Assembly (NCBI GenBank): GCA_003254905.1
Contig: QANU01098946.1
Coordinates: 37,985 to 101,984, forward strand
Direction of reading: 5' to 3'
DNA: 64,000 bases
Source: Nissolia schottii
Taxonomy: Eukaryota; Streptophyta; Magnoliopsida; Fabales; Fabaceae
Made by a program: the position numbers and the translations under genes. Positions 23,623 to 36,855 of this stretch are shown in pieces. The notes below the pieces were generated by a model. It saw only the letters and a program-made list of their open reading frames with translations. It did not search any database and had not been told where the DNA came from. Position 1 is the stretch's first letter, and every line of letters begins with the position of its first letter.

Positions 23623-24660
23623 GTGATATATGGTAATACTACATAGTAACTTAATTTTCTATATGTTAAGCGTACCTAGTTTGTATTTTGTCGCATTTGT
23701 AATTGTAAATACAAGAACATGCATTATTTAGAGTAGATTTATAATAATGGAATTGTTTCAGTAATACTATTTTTTTTTTTTCAAGTTACTGGTTGGACAT
23801 GGTTGGTTTTTCCTGAGTGGAGCTGTTTCATCTCTCAATTCCACTTTCCTTGCAAAAAGAAAATGAAGTCTCTACTCTCAAGCTAGTCTCCTAAGCGAGG
23901 TTCTGACAATGTAGTTTGTATAAGTTTTCTGTTAACTTGGTTGAGCATGCAGAGGATGCATGTTTTTACTTTAGTTGATACCAATTCTGACTAATAATTA
24001 ACGAAATAAAGTTTGCTTTTATCGTGTGAAAAGTGTTGTTTTTTTAATTCTTATAAAAAGGTTACTTTAATTTTTGTTGATTGCTTGGATATGATTCTCA
24101 AAAAATGAAATCATTTTTTTTTTTAAAGCAAGATGTATTTGTCGTCAAATCAATTGAAAAATTATGTCAGAATTATTCTTTAAAAAGAAATAAAAAATGG
24201 TTATTAGATCTTTGAGAGACCCGTACTCCTTAAGGGCTTAGATTAATTAAATTCTTATTAATTGGATTTGAACGTTGGAAGTTCCAAAAAAAAAAAATTC
24301 ATTCTCTAGCCTGAAAGTGTTTTCCTATTGGGCTATGAGAAGATGAAGTGATTAAGAATTTGCAATCATTTGAACCCCAACAAAAGTTGTAATCATCATG
24401 TTGGACCTTGATGAAAGACGAAAATCAACCTGATCTTAATCCCTACACTAATATATAGCATATATTTTAAGAACATTAAAATGAAGTCTCTATTGCTCTT
24501 AACCTCTTTATCTATGGTCTACAAGTATTTTCTTTTCATTGCTAAATTCCAATATTTGGAAGTTCTTAGGACATTTCTGTATTTTCATCTTGATGAAATA
24601 AAAGTTACCTATCCTTAGGGGAAAAAAAAATGGAAGTCTCCATTAATGAACAACGGAACC
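23623..24660. other. 3' flank of the TatB-like gene and spacer
   Basis: Contains the 3' UTR side of the gene (to about 24.0 kb). No further gene seen. Confidence 0.5.
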
Positions 24661-24667
24661 ATAGAGT

Positions 24668-24876
24668 CCTGCTACACGTACACTATACATACACCCTATA
24701 TTTATATATATAAAGTTTGTGCTTTAGTGCGTGTAATGTTTGTGCACTTAATTAAGTATAATTGAAAATATCATCTATAAGTTTGTAATGTTTGTGCACT
24801 CACAAGGATAAAGTTTGTGCATTATTAATGGGGTATGTATGATTGTATAAAATTAAGTGTATATGTAGCGTTTTTG
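24668..24876. mobile_element. MITE with CTGCTACACGTACAC ends and GTTTGTGCA repeats
   Basis: The left end CTGCTACACGTACACTATAC and the reverse complement of the right end (ACGCTACATATACACTTAA) are similar, and both are followed by ATACATACCCC-like sequence. The inside holds several GTTTGTGCA/GTTTGTAATG strings, also found at 35.1-35.5 kb. Confidence 0.5.
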
Positions 24877-26450
24877 GAACTACAAAAGTAACTTTATGCA
24901 TTCACGTCACATACAAGGTTTCCAAGAAGTGGAAAAACAAAACCCACAGGTGAACATGTAAAATTTCCCAAAAATTTGTCACCTTTTAGAAAAAGGAAAC
25001 AAAGAGAGAGAGAGAGTAAACCCTCCTCAGAAAATAAAAAAGAAGGCTTCATTTGATCCTTCACTATAACAAATGTATAATAATAAGTTACTCTTGGCAT
25101 TAATAAATAATTCAAATTAATCTTTAATTAAAAAGACAAGAAAAATGGAGGCAACACTCATTTTGATTCTTAAAAGTATAAATATATGTCATTTTGGTTC
25201 TTGAAATTCAAAAATTAACTTTTTAATTCCTAAAGTTGTAAGTCATAAGCCAAATTAATTATTGATATAGACCCTTTGTAACACATGGATTAAGAATAAC
25301 ATTAAGAAGATTAAACATGGATAAACACTTGTCTTTAGTGTGGTCATCAAGAATTTGACATAGGGTGATGTCATAAAATACGCCCTAAGCAGATCCACAG
25401 AGAGACAAGAAGCGGAACTATGATAGGTATAGATTGGAGCGTTTTGGACTTTTCCCCACATCCCAAAGGTGTCATGGGATCCATTCCAAGGCCTTTTGGC
25501 CAGCTATTAGGACTTCGGAAGCAAGAAAACAGATACGCCCTCGCAGCAACTGAACCCTGACATCATTCAACAGCCCTCAGACAGTGGTTTCAGGGGCTCT
25601 TCTAGATGCCTTCTGCTGACCTGCTCAGAGGGCAGCAAGCAACCCTAACCTTATACCCTTTAGGAACTCTTCACAACAACTTACGAGAGAGGGGCAAAAA
25701 GTATGTTTGTTCATACTAGGTAGTTTTAGTAGGAAATCTGCACTGAGGTAAGATTTGAGAGTAACATATCTTGGTTAAAGTTGTAGACACAAGGACCCAC
25801 ACAGTAGATGACCTTGTCCTGCAGCCCTGAAAGTGACATGTCAAAAGCAAAACCCAAGGAAGTCAAAATGGAACCGTAGGAACGAGAAAGAGGGTAAGAA
25901 AAGAGGGAAAATCAGATAAAAAAAGAGAGGAATCGTGAGAAAAAAAAAAATGAATAGAATAGAGAACACATACACTAAGGATAAGCAACCCAAATAGAGA
26001 AATCCTGAGCTGGAGGGCATATCCTAAAACATCACAATCTCTTGCTCTCAAACTCAACAACTAAAGCCACCTACAACAAGGGCTTGGATTGGAGGACAAG
26101 GTTGTTCACCCTCACAATCCAACCCTCATAGCCGCCATTTTCCCTTCCTTTCATTCCTCTTTCCTTCCTCAAGTCTCAAAACAAGCTTACAAACCCATAA
26201 TCTCTCATTTTCTCATCTTCATCTTATGTTTTAAACTTGTTTACCAAAACGGTTTAAATCAATTATTTAATTATGTTTTCGTTAATTTGTCACTTTAAAC
26301 GAGACTATGACAAAAATTGGAATTGCAACTAAAATTGTAATACCATCTAAAGTAAAAAATGTGATTATGACAATACTTAAGACTGCAAATCTTAACTGAT
26401 AGTATAACTTCATTTACTACTGATGATGTTCCCCCAAACTCGGGGTTGTC
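24877..26450. other. Spacer with possible LTR-derived sequence
   Basis: The GC-richer part at about 25,380-26,170 lacks a coding frame and has the feel of LTR sequence on the minus strand, but no terminal signature was fixed. 25,150-25,260 carries TCATTTTGATTCTTAAAA / TCATTTTGGTTCTTGAAA strings typical of MITE ends. Confidence 0.35.
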
Positions 26451-26454
26451 ACGG

Positions 26455-26710
26455 ATGGAACCACATTGTGGCTTGTGGAGGGTACATGGCCCCACTAGTA
26501 TTTCACATTTTATTACTAATATATAATTATATACGCAATTTTGCCCCTATAAATTGATCAAATTTGTCCGCGCACTCAAATAAATAAAATTATTAAAATG
26601 AATCAACTTTTTTTTTTTACTTCTTAATGCACTAATTAACTATATGAATACTATGTTTCAATAATTTATTTTTTTCAAAATAAATTTTAAATCTTACAAA
26701 ACAAACAAAA
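26455..26710. repeat. Inverted copy of the 6.5-6.8 kb repeat
   Basis: Reverse complement shares, in order, AAATTTATTTTG, AAATAAATTATT, GTGCATTAA, TTATTTGAGTGCGCGGACAA and CTAGTGGGG with 6540-6790. Likely the end piece of a DNA transposon family. Confidence 0.55.
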
Positions 26711-28200
26711 AAAAGCTCACACCTTACCTTCATGAGCCATCACCCACTTCACCTTAACTTCTTCTCTCCCTTGTATTTTAATTTTCTTCGTTCGTTTTGT
26801 TTTCAAATGGTTATTTATTCCCTTTTTTAAAAAAAGAAACTTCTTGTATAATTATAAAGCGTCATACTAAATAATCTTAAGACCACAAAATAAATGATAT
26901 TTCTATTTTAAATGACAAATCTTTCATTTTAAGAGACTAAAATGTCATTCATTATTTATAAAATATATTTACCATAATACTTTATAACCAAATAAAAACT
27001 TATCAAACTTTTTATTCTCGTATGGACCCACCCATTTTTGTTACGCCAATCCATAGGAAATATAGTCGCTCATTGTCAAGCTTGTGGCCCTGCCACCTCG
27101 CCACTAGTTTGATTGATCAGTACTACTATTCAGTAGCTGAGTCAGCTGATATCACAAACTTTGCGACATTGAGACCCATGAGGATTATATAACCTTTCCT
27201 GACAACCTAAATTTTTTGGATCCTTCACTGGTCAAAATCTCATTTACTATGATGAAATATGCGAAAATGTAATTATAATAAATGAAATAATTAATTTGAT
27301 TTATAACTTATAATTTTAGAAATTAGAATGTCATATTTTAAATTTTAGAGATTAAAGTGATTTAAACTTACACTAAAATAAGTATTTTTATGAGAAATTA
27401 ATTTTAATTTTTGGATAAATATTCAAATTAGTCTTTGAAAAATGTATCAATGTCTTAAGTAGTCCATAAAAAAAAGGTGTCAACATAATCCATGAAATTT
27501 CAAAACGTTGCCCCTATTAATCCATTGAAATTTGTTTTTGGAGCTTCCAGGAGCTAACTAGACAACCCTTGATATTTTTATTGAAAAATAATTTAAATTA
27601 TTTATAACTGTAGTTATAAATATAAGTCTCATTGTTTCCCTCTCCCTTTTATTTTTAGAAATGTAGACATGGCGAGAAAAGCCATCATTGCCGGTGAAGA
27701 GAAACCTAGTGTTTCAGAGCTCACCTGCAAGGTCGACAACCCAACGGTGGAACCTGTTGATGACGGCTCAATCGAGTGGCTGTTGTAGGAGGAAGTGCCA
27801 GATGGATTCAAAGAGTATAGTATAAAGGAGTTGAGATAAAGAACGAAGGAAAGAGACGATAACATCATTGATGTGTCAATTATATTTTTAAAAATAGGTT
27901 TAATTATAATTATGAAACATGTAACTGAAGTACACAAATATTAACTTGAGCCACATTTGGATATTCCCGTGGTTTTAAAATGTGTCCATTTTAGGACATT
28001 ACATAAATTAAGATAAGATACTAAATATTATTAAAAAATTATAAAATACTACTTGAAAAGACATTACACTTATTTTAAAAAAAGTACACTTTATTAATGT
28101 TTTTAATGAATATAATTAAATTAAGAGTATTATTGAGAAAATGATAATTAATGTTAAAATATGAGTAAGTAGAATATTATGAGAGAAAGTATTATTTAAG
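26711..28200. other. AT-rich spacer before the bHLH gene
   Basis: No gene recognised. A short plus-strand frame at about 27,669 (MARKAIIAGEEKPSVSELT) is broken by a stop within 40 codons. 27,420-27,560 shows TTAGTC/TCCATGAAATTT strings of the MITE type seen elsewhere. Confidence 0.45.
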
Positions 28201-28315
28201 CGCGATAAAGCCAAACCCGTCTTGCCTCTACCCTCTTGGCTCTCTCTTCTCTCTTGCTCTCTGACAACTCAACTGAACCACTTCGCATTAAAAAAGAAAG
28301 GAAAAAAAAAAAAAA
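28201..28315 (+). promoter_or_regulatory. Likely 5' UTR / promoter-proximal part of the bHLH gene
   Basis: A CT-rich stretch (TCTTGGCTCTCTCTTCTCTC) after AT-rich spacer and directly before the gap looks like a plant 5' UTR. It ends in an A13 run at the gap edge. Confidence 0.45.
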
Positions 28316-28641
28316 NNNNNNNNNNNNNNNNNNNNNNNNNNNNNNNNNNNNNNNNNNNNNNNNNNNNNNNNNNNNNNNNNNNNNNNNNNNNNNNNNNNNN
28401 NNNNNNNNNNNNNNNNNNNNNNNNNNNNNNNNNNNNNNNNNNNNNNNNNNNNNNNNNNNNNNNNNNNNNNNNNNNNNNNNNNNNNNNNNNNNNNNNNNNN
28501 NNNNNNNNNNNNNNNNNNNNNNNNNNNNNNNNNNNNNNNNNNNNNNNNNNNNNNNNNNNNNNNNNNNNNNNNNNNNNNNNNNNNNNNNNNNNNNNNNNNN
28601 NNNNNNNNNNNNNNNNNNNNNNNNNNNNNNNNNNNNNNNNN
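28316..28641. other. Assembly gap (326 N)
   Basis: A run of N with A-rich sequence on both sides (A13 left, A7 right). It probably hides the first coding exon of the bHLH gene; the true length may differ. Confidence 0.97.
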
Positions 28642-29720
28642 AAAAAAATGAATAAATTTGACTGGCATTTTTGGTTTTCATAGGCTATAGAGGTTTCTTA
28701 TTTTTCAGGGACAAGTTTGTGGTTATAATTTTTTTTTTTAGCGACTAATTTGGGGCTTAACTCTTTTGATTTATTTATTTATTTTTGGTTTACTTGTTTT
28801 TGTTGTTGCTTTTGGTCCTTTGAGATATATGGTGGTGTGTTGAAACTGAAAATGAACTTGGTGCTTCAATGGTTTCAGTATAAAATGGGAGTTTGTTTAA
28901 GACTCGGTTAAACTATAGTATAATGGTATATGGTCAGTTTTGAATTTTGATACAATGGCTACATACTGTTATTTATTTATTTATTTATTTATTTCTTGCT
29001 TTATAATAGGGTGAGCGCCGCTACGGTAAGGGTATTGTTTTGTGATTCAAAGTTTGGAAACAGTCTCGGGGAAAAATGAAATGTACTGGGACCCTCATGC
29101 ACTGGGTCTTTATTTATTTATTTTTTTGCTTCCTACCAATTATTTTTCTGCAGGAGGATTTGATCATTGTGGTGTATTTAGCTTTATACCGTAGAGGGGT
29201 TTGATATTGAGAGTAGTTTTGGTGGGGGATGAAGGAAAGTGATGATCTTATTTGGTGAATTTTATCGTTTTATTTTGTATTTTTTGTTTAATGGCTGGCA
29301 TGATAAGGAATGAAAGGAAATAAGAGGTGGGTTTTGAGCTCTGTGGTAGAACTGGATTTGTTGGTGAGATGGGATTTGATGTTTGATAGAGTTTGAAGCA
29401 AATGAAAGCGGAAAGGGGATGTTATTGCAGAAAAAAGAAAATGCAAAGTTATATTGTGGTTGGGTTAGCCATGATCATTATGGTATCCTTACCATAATAA
29501 GCTAGATTTGGTATCTTTCCCTCTATATAAGCTCACTTAACCTATGTAATGCAAAGAAGTTAGAAAACATTTTAGAATATAATGAAACTCACACTTAAGC
29601 AGGAGGATGATCCTCTTTCTGCAAATAATTGAATCCCAAAAAAATGAGATTTATCAACAGGCTGACGTAGTGCCAGACTTTTTAGGCATGCTTTTGTTGA
29701 TGCTTATGACCCTTTTGCAG
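28642..29720 (+). other. Probable first intron of the bHLH gene
   Basis: T-rich, with no recognisable coding sequence, ending in the acceptor CCTTTTGCAG before 29,721. Contains a TTTA microsatellite at about 28,970-28,995. Confidence 0.5.
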
Positions 29721-31928
29721 GTTTTTCAAGGGCAACCCATGTCCAATAATACCATTCCCACTGCTCCACATCCACCAGCAATGCGTCCAAGGGTGCGGGC
29801 TCGCAGAGGACAGGCTACAGATCCACACAGCATAGCTGAAAGGGTGAGCTCCGGGATACTTTCAAAAACAGACTACGCTGTTATGATGCCTTAACATTTT
29901 ACATAAGGAGAATATCACATTGTTAATTCCTTAATCGGCTAATTTTTCTTTATTTTCCATGTTACCATATGATAACAGCTTCGCAGAGAAAGAATAGCCG
30001 AAAGAATTAGGGCTTTGCAAGAATTGGTTCCCAGTGTTAACAAGGTATTGATTTCTCATTCATGTCATTTTATTAGACTTTGTAGTTTTAGATTTTAGAG
30101 AGGAAGGGATTTTTCTCATGTTTATACTCTGAAGTGAGAAAAGATAGAAGTTTACATGTACAAAGTTGTATCTATGATCATTCCCCTCCCTCCCCATTTT
30201 ATTTAATTTTTTTAATTTCTTGTATTTTTATAATGACACAACATCCGTAAAATGTAAATGCTACCTGTCAATTGCTGCTGAAAATTCAAGGTGGGTTTTT
30301 GACTGGTTAGTTTTAGAATGTTCTTTTGATTGATATTGGTGTACTATGCATGTAAAAGTTTTTTGAAATGTAATGCTTGAATTCATGAATATGTGAATTC
30401 CTGGCTGATCTAGGCGCACCTTTTTTCTTCCCCTTGTGTGATTACTAATGGGATAATGAATACGTTAAAGTTGAAATGGCTGTCAGACAATGCATTATGC
30501 AAGGACTGGCATAATTCTAATTTTATGAGACCTCCCCTTGTTTTGCCTTATTTTTTGCCTGTTATACCTTTAGGAAGAATAGTCAGAACATAGATTAAAT
30601 AACATTGATTTTTAACTGATTCTTTGTTTTCTTTCTTTTTTGGCATGTCAATGCATGTTTAGAAGTCATAGATATTATGCATGGATTCTATTTAAGAAAA
30701 AAGTGACTCGATGCATGAGGCTTCCTCAATTCGGCCATTGTGGGGGTATGTGGAAGGACATTTGTACAATTCCTGTGATATGAGGATGAGACTCTATATA
30801 TGCAAAATTATTTGTTTTTATTATTTCTTTGATATCCACTTGACATATAGCCATGTCTCACGTATTTTATATTTTAACTCTTAATGTTTGTGGTACAGAA
30901 TAATTAATCTAGAAAAATTGCTCCCACCCAGTGTTTAAAATGGGAAAACATATTCAAATATTCTGCTCTGGTGTGCATGAATTTTAGAGAGTGCTTGAAG
31001 TATGAAATAAGTCTTCTGGGTTTCAAGATATAGTTGTTTTTTTTTTTTTTACTACTTGTGGTCTGCAGTACTTCACTCGAGCCCTGGCAATCTAATTATT
31101 CCGTTGTTTCTAATACTATTGTGTATTTGTACTTTGTTCAGACGGATAGAGCTGCCATGCTTGATGAAATTGTGGATTACGTCAAGTTCTTAAGGCTTCA
31201 AGTGAAGGTTATTCCTCTTGTGATCCTCATGGATTTCACTGTTACTTTTGCTTGATGTTGTTTGCCCTTATTAAGTCTCAAATTTTAATTTACATCTTTT
31301 GTTGGGATTTTCCGGTTTCCTTTCCTTTTTCTTTTCTTTTTGTGAATCATAAACCCTGTTTCTGCGAACATGCTAACCACTTAGTTGATTTCTCTAGCTA
31401 ATCCATGGGAGTACATATTGCTGTTTGAATATGAAAATGAAAGCAAGGCTTATAGGATCCAAATTAAAATTTGCCAGCAATTTGAAACTGAGAGTGCAAA
31501 AGACTTTGCATGACTGTTACTATTTCTCGGCCTTTCAGGTTTTGAGCATGAGTAGGTTGGGCGGAGCTGGTGCAGTGGCACCTCTAGTAACTGACATCCC
31601 ATTATCCTCAGTCGAGGTAATTGTTCTTCCGAATGTGTAGTTTGTGAAATTTTGCTTTTTCTCTCGGCGACAATTTAACAAACCAAGTATTTATCAGGAA
31701 GAAGGCGGTGAGGGTGGAAGAAACCAACCGGCTTGGGACAAGTGGTCCAATGATGGCACAGAGAGGCAGGTAGCTAAGTTGATGGAAGAAAACGTTGGGG
31801 CTGCCATGCAGTTTCTTCAATCAAAGGCGCTCTGCATCATGCCCATCTCACTGGCATCGGCAATATACCAGTCACAGCCACCGGACACCTCTAGCATAGT
31901 TAAGCCTGAAACCAATCCTCCTTCATAG
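29721..31928 (+). CDS. bHLH transcription factor, UNE12/bHLH7-like (5' end missing)
   Basis: Exons 29721-29843, 29979-30044, 31142-31207, 31539-31616 and 31698-31928 join in frame to 187 C-terminal residues. The basic region [19 protein letters not shown] has the His-Glu-Arg triad that reads E-box/G-box DNA. Helix 1 ([17 protein letters not shown]), loop and helix 2 ([19 protein letters not shown]) follow, each split by introns at the usual places. The tail ([46 protein letters not shown]) is specific to the UNE12/bHLH7 group. Relatives are about 300 residues, so about 120 N-terminal residues are lacking; no such exon is visible between the gap and 29,721. UNE12 is linked to fertilisation and stress responses in Arabidopsis. 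Probably a functional gene with its exon 1 in the gap; a truncated gene is the alternative. Confidence 0.92.
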
Positions 31929-34900
31929 ATAGACTTGAGGCATAGGATTCCCATCAAGAGAAATTATCAGGTGCCCATGGAGCATCAAACGATAAGATTA
32001 TATTATTTTGAATAATGATAAAGTGACATTTCAGTGGGTCCTACTACCAATTGAAATTGAAATGTCATTCTATTATTAGCTAGAACAAAATTCACCAGAC
32101 GCTTCATGAGTATTCAATAATTTCAATAATAATAGATTAGGGCTTGCCTTATGCTTCTAGGGCCCCCAACTTATTTGTCTGTTCCACCCCCCTTAATTTT
32201 TAGTCATTAGTTTCCATCAAGTTGCAATCAAAGTCAGATGCCAATAGTACTTTCTTTTTCTTTTTTACCTTTAACCTTTTGTCAAAACAGGGTTTGATGT
32301 CAATGCCCTAAAAAATGCAAGCAGGGCCCACCTTGTCTTGCCAAGTTTCAATTAAAGCGGAAGAAATGGTCAAAAATTCAACTTGATATGCTCTTCCTTT
32401 TTTGGTATCCATGGGTGGGGGTTAGTGGAACTTGATGGAAACACTTTTATAGTGGGGCTTAAATTTTTTTTCTTTCTTTCTTGTAGTGGGTAGTGGGACC
32501 TTGTAAAAGTTTAGGTAGGGTGGTGTGTATACATATTTTTTTTTATATATCAGTGATGTAACTTTAAGAGAATTTGAAATGTAGAGATGAAATGGATAAT
32601 GGTTGCTTTAAGGATGCCAAGTCCAGCTGAAAATGCTCCTGCTTTTTGTTTGTTTAGGAGTGTGAGTGAGTTTATTATTCAAAATTATAATTGGACTTGT
32701 TTTCTATTGGAGGGAGAGATGGAATGACAAGTGTGGTGCTCTCTTCATCATCCATATCAATGGGTAAGCTGTCACCTTATTCAACTCGCAAGTCTCACAG
32801 AAGCTTTTTTCTCTGAATTTATATTACGGTATGGATAAGGATAAATAGATTGGTTTTGAAATATTGTTAGTGTAAAATATTTTGTCTTCATAATAATCGA
32901 TAACAGGTGTTTTGAACTACTTTCTTTTTGTTTGTTTATTTTATAAACAACGGGGAAAATCTTGTCTTGTAAATGACTTTTGAGGTAGTTAGGATAAGAG
33001 TTATAGCTAGAGTTTAATAGTTTTAGTAATGTGGTTATATATAATTGGATGATTGGATTAAAAATAAAAACTTTACATTGACCGGTAAAATCAAATCTTT
33101 AGAATAATTATAGTTCCTCCCAGTTTGCTATAAGTCTCTTTACTAATTTTGCCAATATGTCATTTCAACTTCTTTACTCTAATGGCAATGTAATTTATGC
33201 GGTAATATAACAATTTCGTAATCCTTTTTCTCTACTTCTACACTTTTTCTTCTCACTTCTCCTCCTCTTTCTCTTATTTTACCCAATTCTTTTAAGCTTG
33301 TTAATTCATAATGTCAGAAAGATAGGCTTGATCGATGTTGGTGATTTGAGCGGTAAGGGTCTTACTGAAATAAAACAGACTGAAACAACTTTCTTAATTA
33401 AAAGCTTTACATTTGATAATCCATAATGGGAATGGTTTTTGGACTTCGAATCAATATGAAGAAGTTAAAGCTTTAAAACCGAGTAAGGGCCGCACAAAAC
33501 TCCACAAACGGGTAACATCTTAAGAATTTACTGTTTTACTGTCAAATAAACAATAGTTGATGCGCTTGAAAAAAATTATTGTATTTTTTATCGATAATTC
33601 TTCGTTAACTAATAATCAAACGCAATTAATAGTCTGCTACAACATTAGAAGTTGGTACAATATAACATGTTACAACAAAAATTAAGCCTAGAAATACAAT
33701 TATGTGACCTATAGAGCTTTATAACACACCAGAATAAGGACACCATTCACATTACACTGCAAATACCAATAAATACAAAAGTGAGCAATGTTAGATCTTA
33801 GATCCATTTGAAGCATCTTATAACTCATTTTGCTCAAGTTATATAGAAAGGACAACAATCATATATTATTCTGAAAACTAAAGCGCTGAATACATCTATC
33901 TAGTATGCCAAACATGAAGGTAATCAAGCCAATATATACTAGCAGCCAACTCTGCGGTACACATCAATACACCAAAGTCAAAAAAATAACTGAATGTTGT
34001 AGAAATGTGGCCTATCTTCCCAGAAAAGACCCAACCAACATCAACACATGATCAACTAGTGTAGGTTGTCGATTGATCATCAGACACAAACATAATCTTC
34101 TATTTCGAGAAGTTGCTAACTGCAAGAACAGAAGTATGAGTTAGGCTCACACTTGATTCCTCGATCTAGACATCTTGCCATAAAAAAACTCATGGAAAAT
34201 GATAACAAACAAATCGGCAACTAGTAAGACGATGGGAAACAAAAGAAGAAGAAAAAAAGATAGGAAGAAAAAAAGAAAAGGAAAAAAAAAATACCGAACT
34301 AGAGGAAGAATGTGTCCCATGGAGTTGGCTCCCCCCTTCAAAGTAGGTGGAAACTTAAAAAGAAAGGAGCAGGAAAAGGGGGTGGGGGGAAGGGAAGCGT
34401 GGTTCACAACACTATGGTTCACTATAAGCACAATTCTAACAACTCCAATTTAGAAACAAAAAAATTGATGAGATTTATAGAGATATGATAATATTTTGAA
34501 TATAATGAAATCTACATTTTTTTTTTCTCATGTGAATGTGTCTAAAAGTGTTGGAACAATGCTTCCACAAAAATTTCTTTTGAGAGATTTTCATACATGT
34601 GATGATGCTGTGTGACTGTGTGAGGGTGACTAAGGTCACACACCGTGGATGCATCATGCATGGGTTCACATCGGTAGTACACCAATATGTCCCATTAGTG
34701 CTATGTTAGGACTTGTCTAGTAAGTTGAGAATTGCATTGGGGAAATGTTGACATTAGCGAACATGAATATCTCATTCCCCGGCTTCTCACTGCTTTATCC
34801 CTTTTTTTTGGTACCATGCACGATCCTCTCAACTTCTGATCAACCTGGTTACCAACTCTTTTTTCTTTTTCGTTAATAGATCAACCTGGTAACCAAACAA

Positions 34901-35110
34901 AACCCCCACCCTAAGCCAAGCGAGACACTTCATTAGGACACACTCTAATAAAAGTAGATTCCAATAACTTCAGACAAATGTTATCCATATAATTCAAAAT
35001 CTGACAATTGTTGTACATTTTATTCTTTATTTTTTTCATTCTTCTTGCTTAATCTCCTATCAATTTTTTTTATATCTTATTCTTTGTGAATTCTAAGAGT
35101 TTTCATTTTC
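31929..35110. other. 3' flank of the bHLH gene and AT-rich spacer
   Basis: The first ~1 kb may include 3' UTR. Part of a MITE family lies at about 33,040-33,090. No gene seen; open frames at 34.1-34.7 kb are low-complexity artefacts. Confidence 0.5.
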
Positions 35111-35123
35111 GTTTCTAGCAAAT

Positions 35124-35560
35124 TTGTTGTTTTTGGTTTTTCAAAAGTTTGTGTATGTGCGTAAGAAAGTTTGTCCATGTTTGTTCAAAAGTTTGTGCAT
35201 GTGTATAGAAAACTTTGTGCATTCTTGTTTAAATGTTTGTACATGTGAGCATAAAAATTTTCTTGTTCATCTTAGTTTTCATTTACATTTTTGTCATATT
35301 TTTTTTCTGGTTATTGAAAAGTTTGTGCACATCAGTTCAAAAATTTGTGCATATGTTTAAAATGTTTGTGCATGATACAGAGCATGTGCACACGCTTAAA
35401 GTGTGAGTGAGGAGATGAAGAGAGAGTGAAGCAGTTACTTTTTTGTTATTTAATGTGTCGCTGATATGATTTGATTTGATTCCGTATTTGAAAAAATTTG
35501 TACATGTGTAAAAAAAAGTTTGTGCATATATATGCAAATATTTGTGAACTTGATGTTACT
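35124..35560. repeat. Minisatellite-like array built on GTTTGTGCATGTG
   Basis: AAAGTTTGTGCATGTG-like strings recur about ten times at 20-50 bp spacing (for example near 35,146, 35,170, 35,189, 35,211, 35,237, 35,320, 35,342, 35,364, 35,517). Read through, this gives a fake Phe/Val/Cys-rich frame. Confidence 0.65.
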
Positions 35561-36850
35561 GTGTAGATCATGGATTGACAAAACAGTTGGCAGCATTTGG
35601 GTTGTACCCCTAGCAACGCCATTAACTTAAAGGGCTATGCTATATGAATAACAAAAGTGTCCAATAAAGTATAGATAACGTATAAAATACAATAACTTTT
35701 AATTATACACGGGTCCTATATACTTATTGTACTATACTACGATTTTGTCTTTTTGTTATGTTTTAACGTTGTTCATGTATAATTTTCACTTTTGTTCATG
35801 TAAAATTTCTCTAACTTTAATAATGATAATCTTACTTATTTGTGAGTTTTATTAACTTTATCTAGAGATTGCATAAGTATGAGTCATTAAAATTGCACCA
35901 AAAAATTTTTATGAGTTAATAGAGAGTTATGTTATTTAGACTTATTATATGTGGGATATCATGTCGATACACGTGTTATTTATTATTGGATGAAATTTTT
36001 ATGGAATTTACACCCTATTAAAATTCAATCCAATGGTGGATAACATATGAATCAACATAGTGTTTTACATATATAACATGAGTACAAATAATATTTCAAT
36101 TACAAAACACGAGCGCACCAAAAGAATATTGATCTTAAGAAAATATTCTTATCACATAATACTTTTTAAAGTTTTGAGAAAAATACTGAAATAACATTTT
36201 TCAACATGTAGTTTGTGTAAAATAGAAATTCATTTTATTATTTTAACTTTATAACTATCTTTTCACTGAAAAAATTATATTAACATGAAGTCACAAACAA
36301 ATAAATATAGAGAAATTGCTTTGTGACTAGAAAATTTGTCAAAATGAAATATGCCCAAATTAGGTAGCAATATATGAGGTATCACAATTTATTCCCACTC
36401 AATCTTTCCTTCCACTAAGAATTAGTCATATGTGCAAGACTATAGATCTCTGACAACCTAATTTTTTTCCTTCTAATCTGACAACCTATTTCTACTTTAT
36501 ACCATCTTTGTAACAATAATTTGGCAGCGCAATAGCTCATCATTTAGAACATGTTTAGATAACACAATTTATAAAATTTTAGTTTTTCAAAAGTTAAAAG
36601 TCATAAATTTTATTATATATTTGATTATAGAGTTTATTATTTCTCAAATAGCTTTTTTAGTATTTTTTGAAGTTAAAATATATAACTTTTCAAAATGTAA
36701 TTTTTAAAATACGTAATAGATATGTCTTTTAATTGTGTATTCAAATATAAAATAACTTATTCATAAATTTATTTAAAAAAATTTCTTTCATATGACTTAA
36801 ATAAGTTTGTTTTTTTTTTGTCAAAATATGTTTTTTAGCCAAACTCACCA
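35561..36850. other. AT-rich spacer
   Basis: No gene. 36,540-36,800 has MITE-like TTTTCAAAAGTTAAAA strings but no fixed ends. Confidence 0.5.
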
Positions 36851-36855
36851 TTCAA

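Noticed and set aside
27629..27937. 102-residue minus frame and opposing plus frame at 27.67 kb
   Set aside because: No recognisable protein and the plus frame has early stops.
28196..28683. Long open frames on both strands across the N run
   Set aside because: They are open only because N codons are not stops; there is no sequence evidence.
34147..34453. Paired frames on both strands rich in Phe/Leu or Lys/Arg
   Set aside because: Product of an A/G-rich low-complexity tract.
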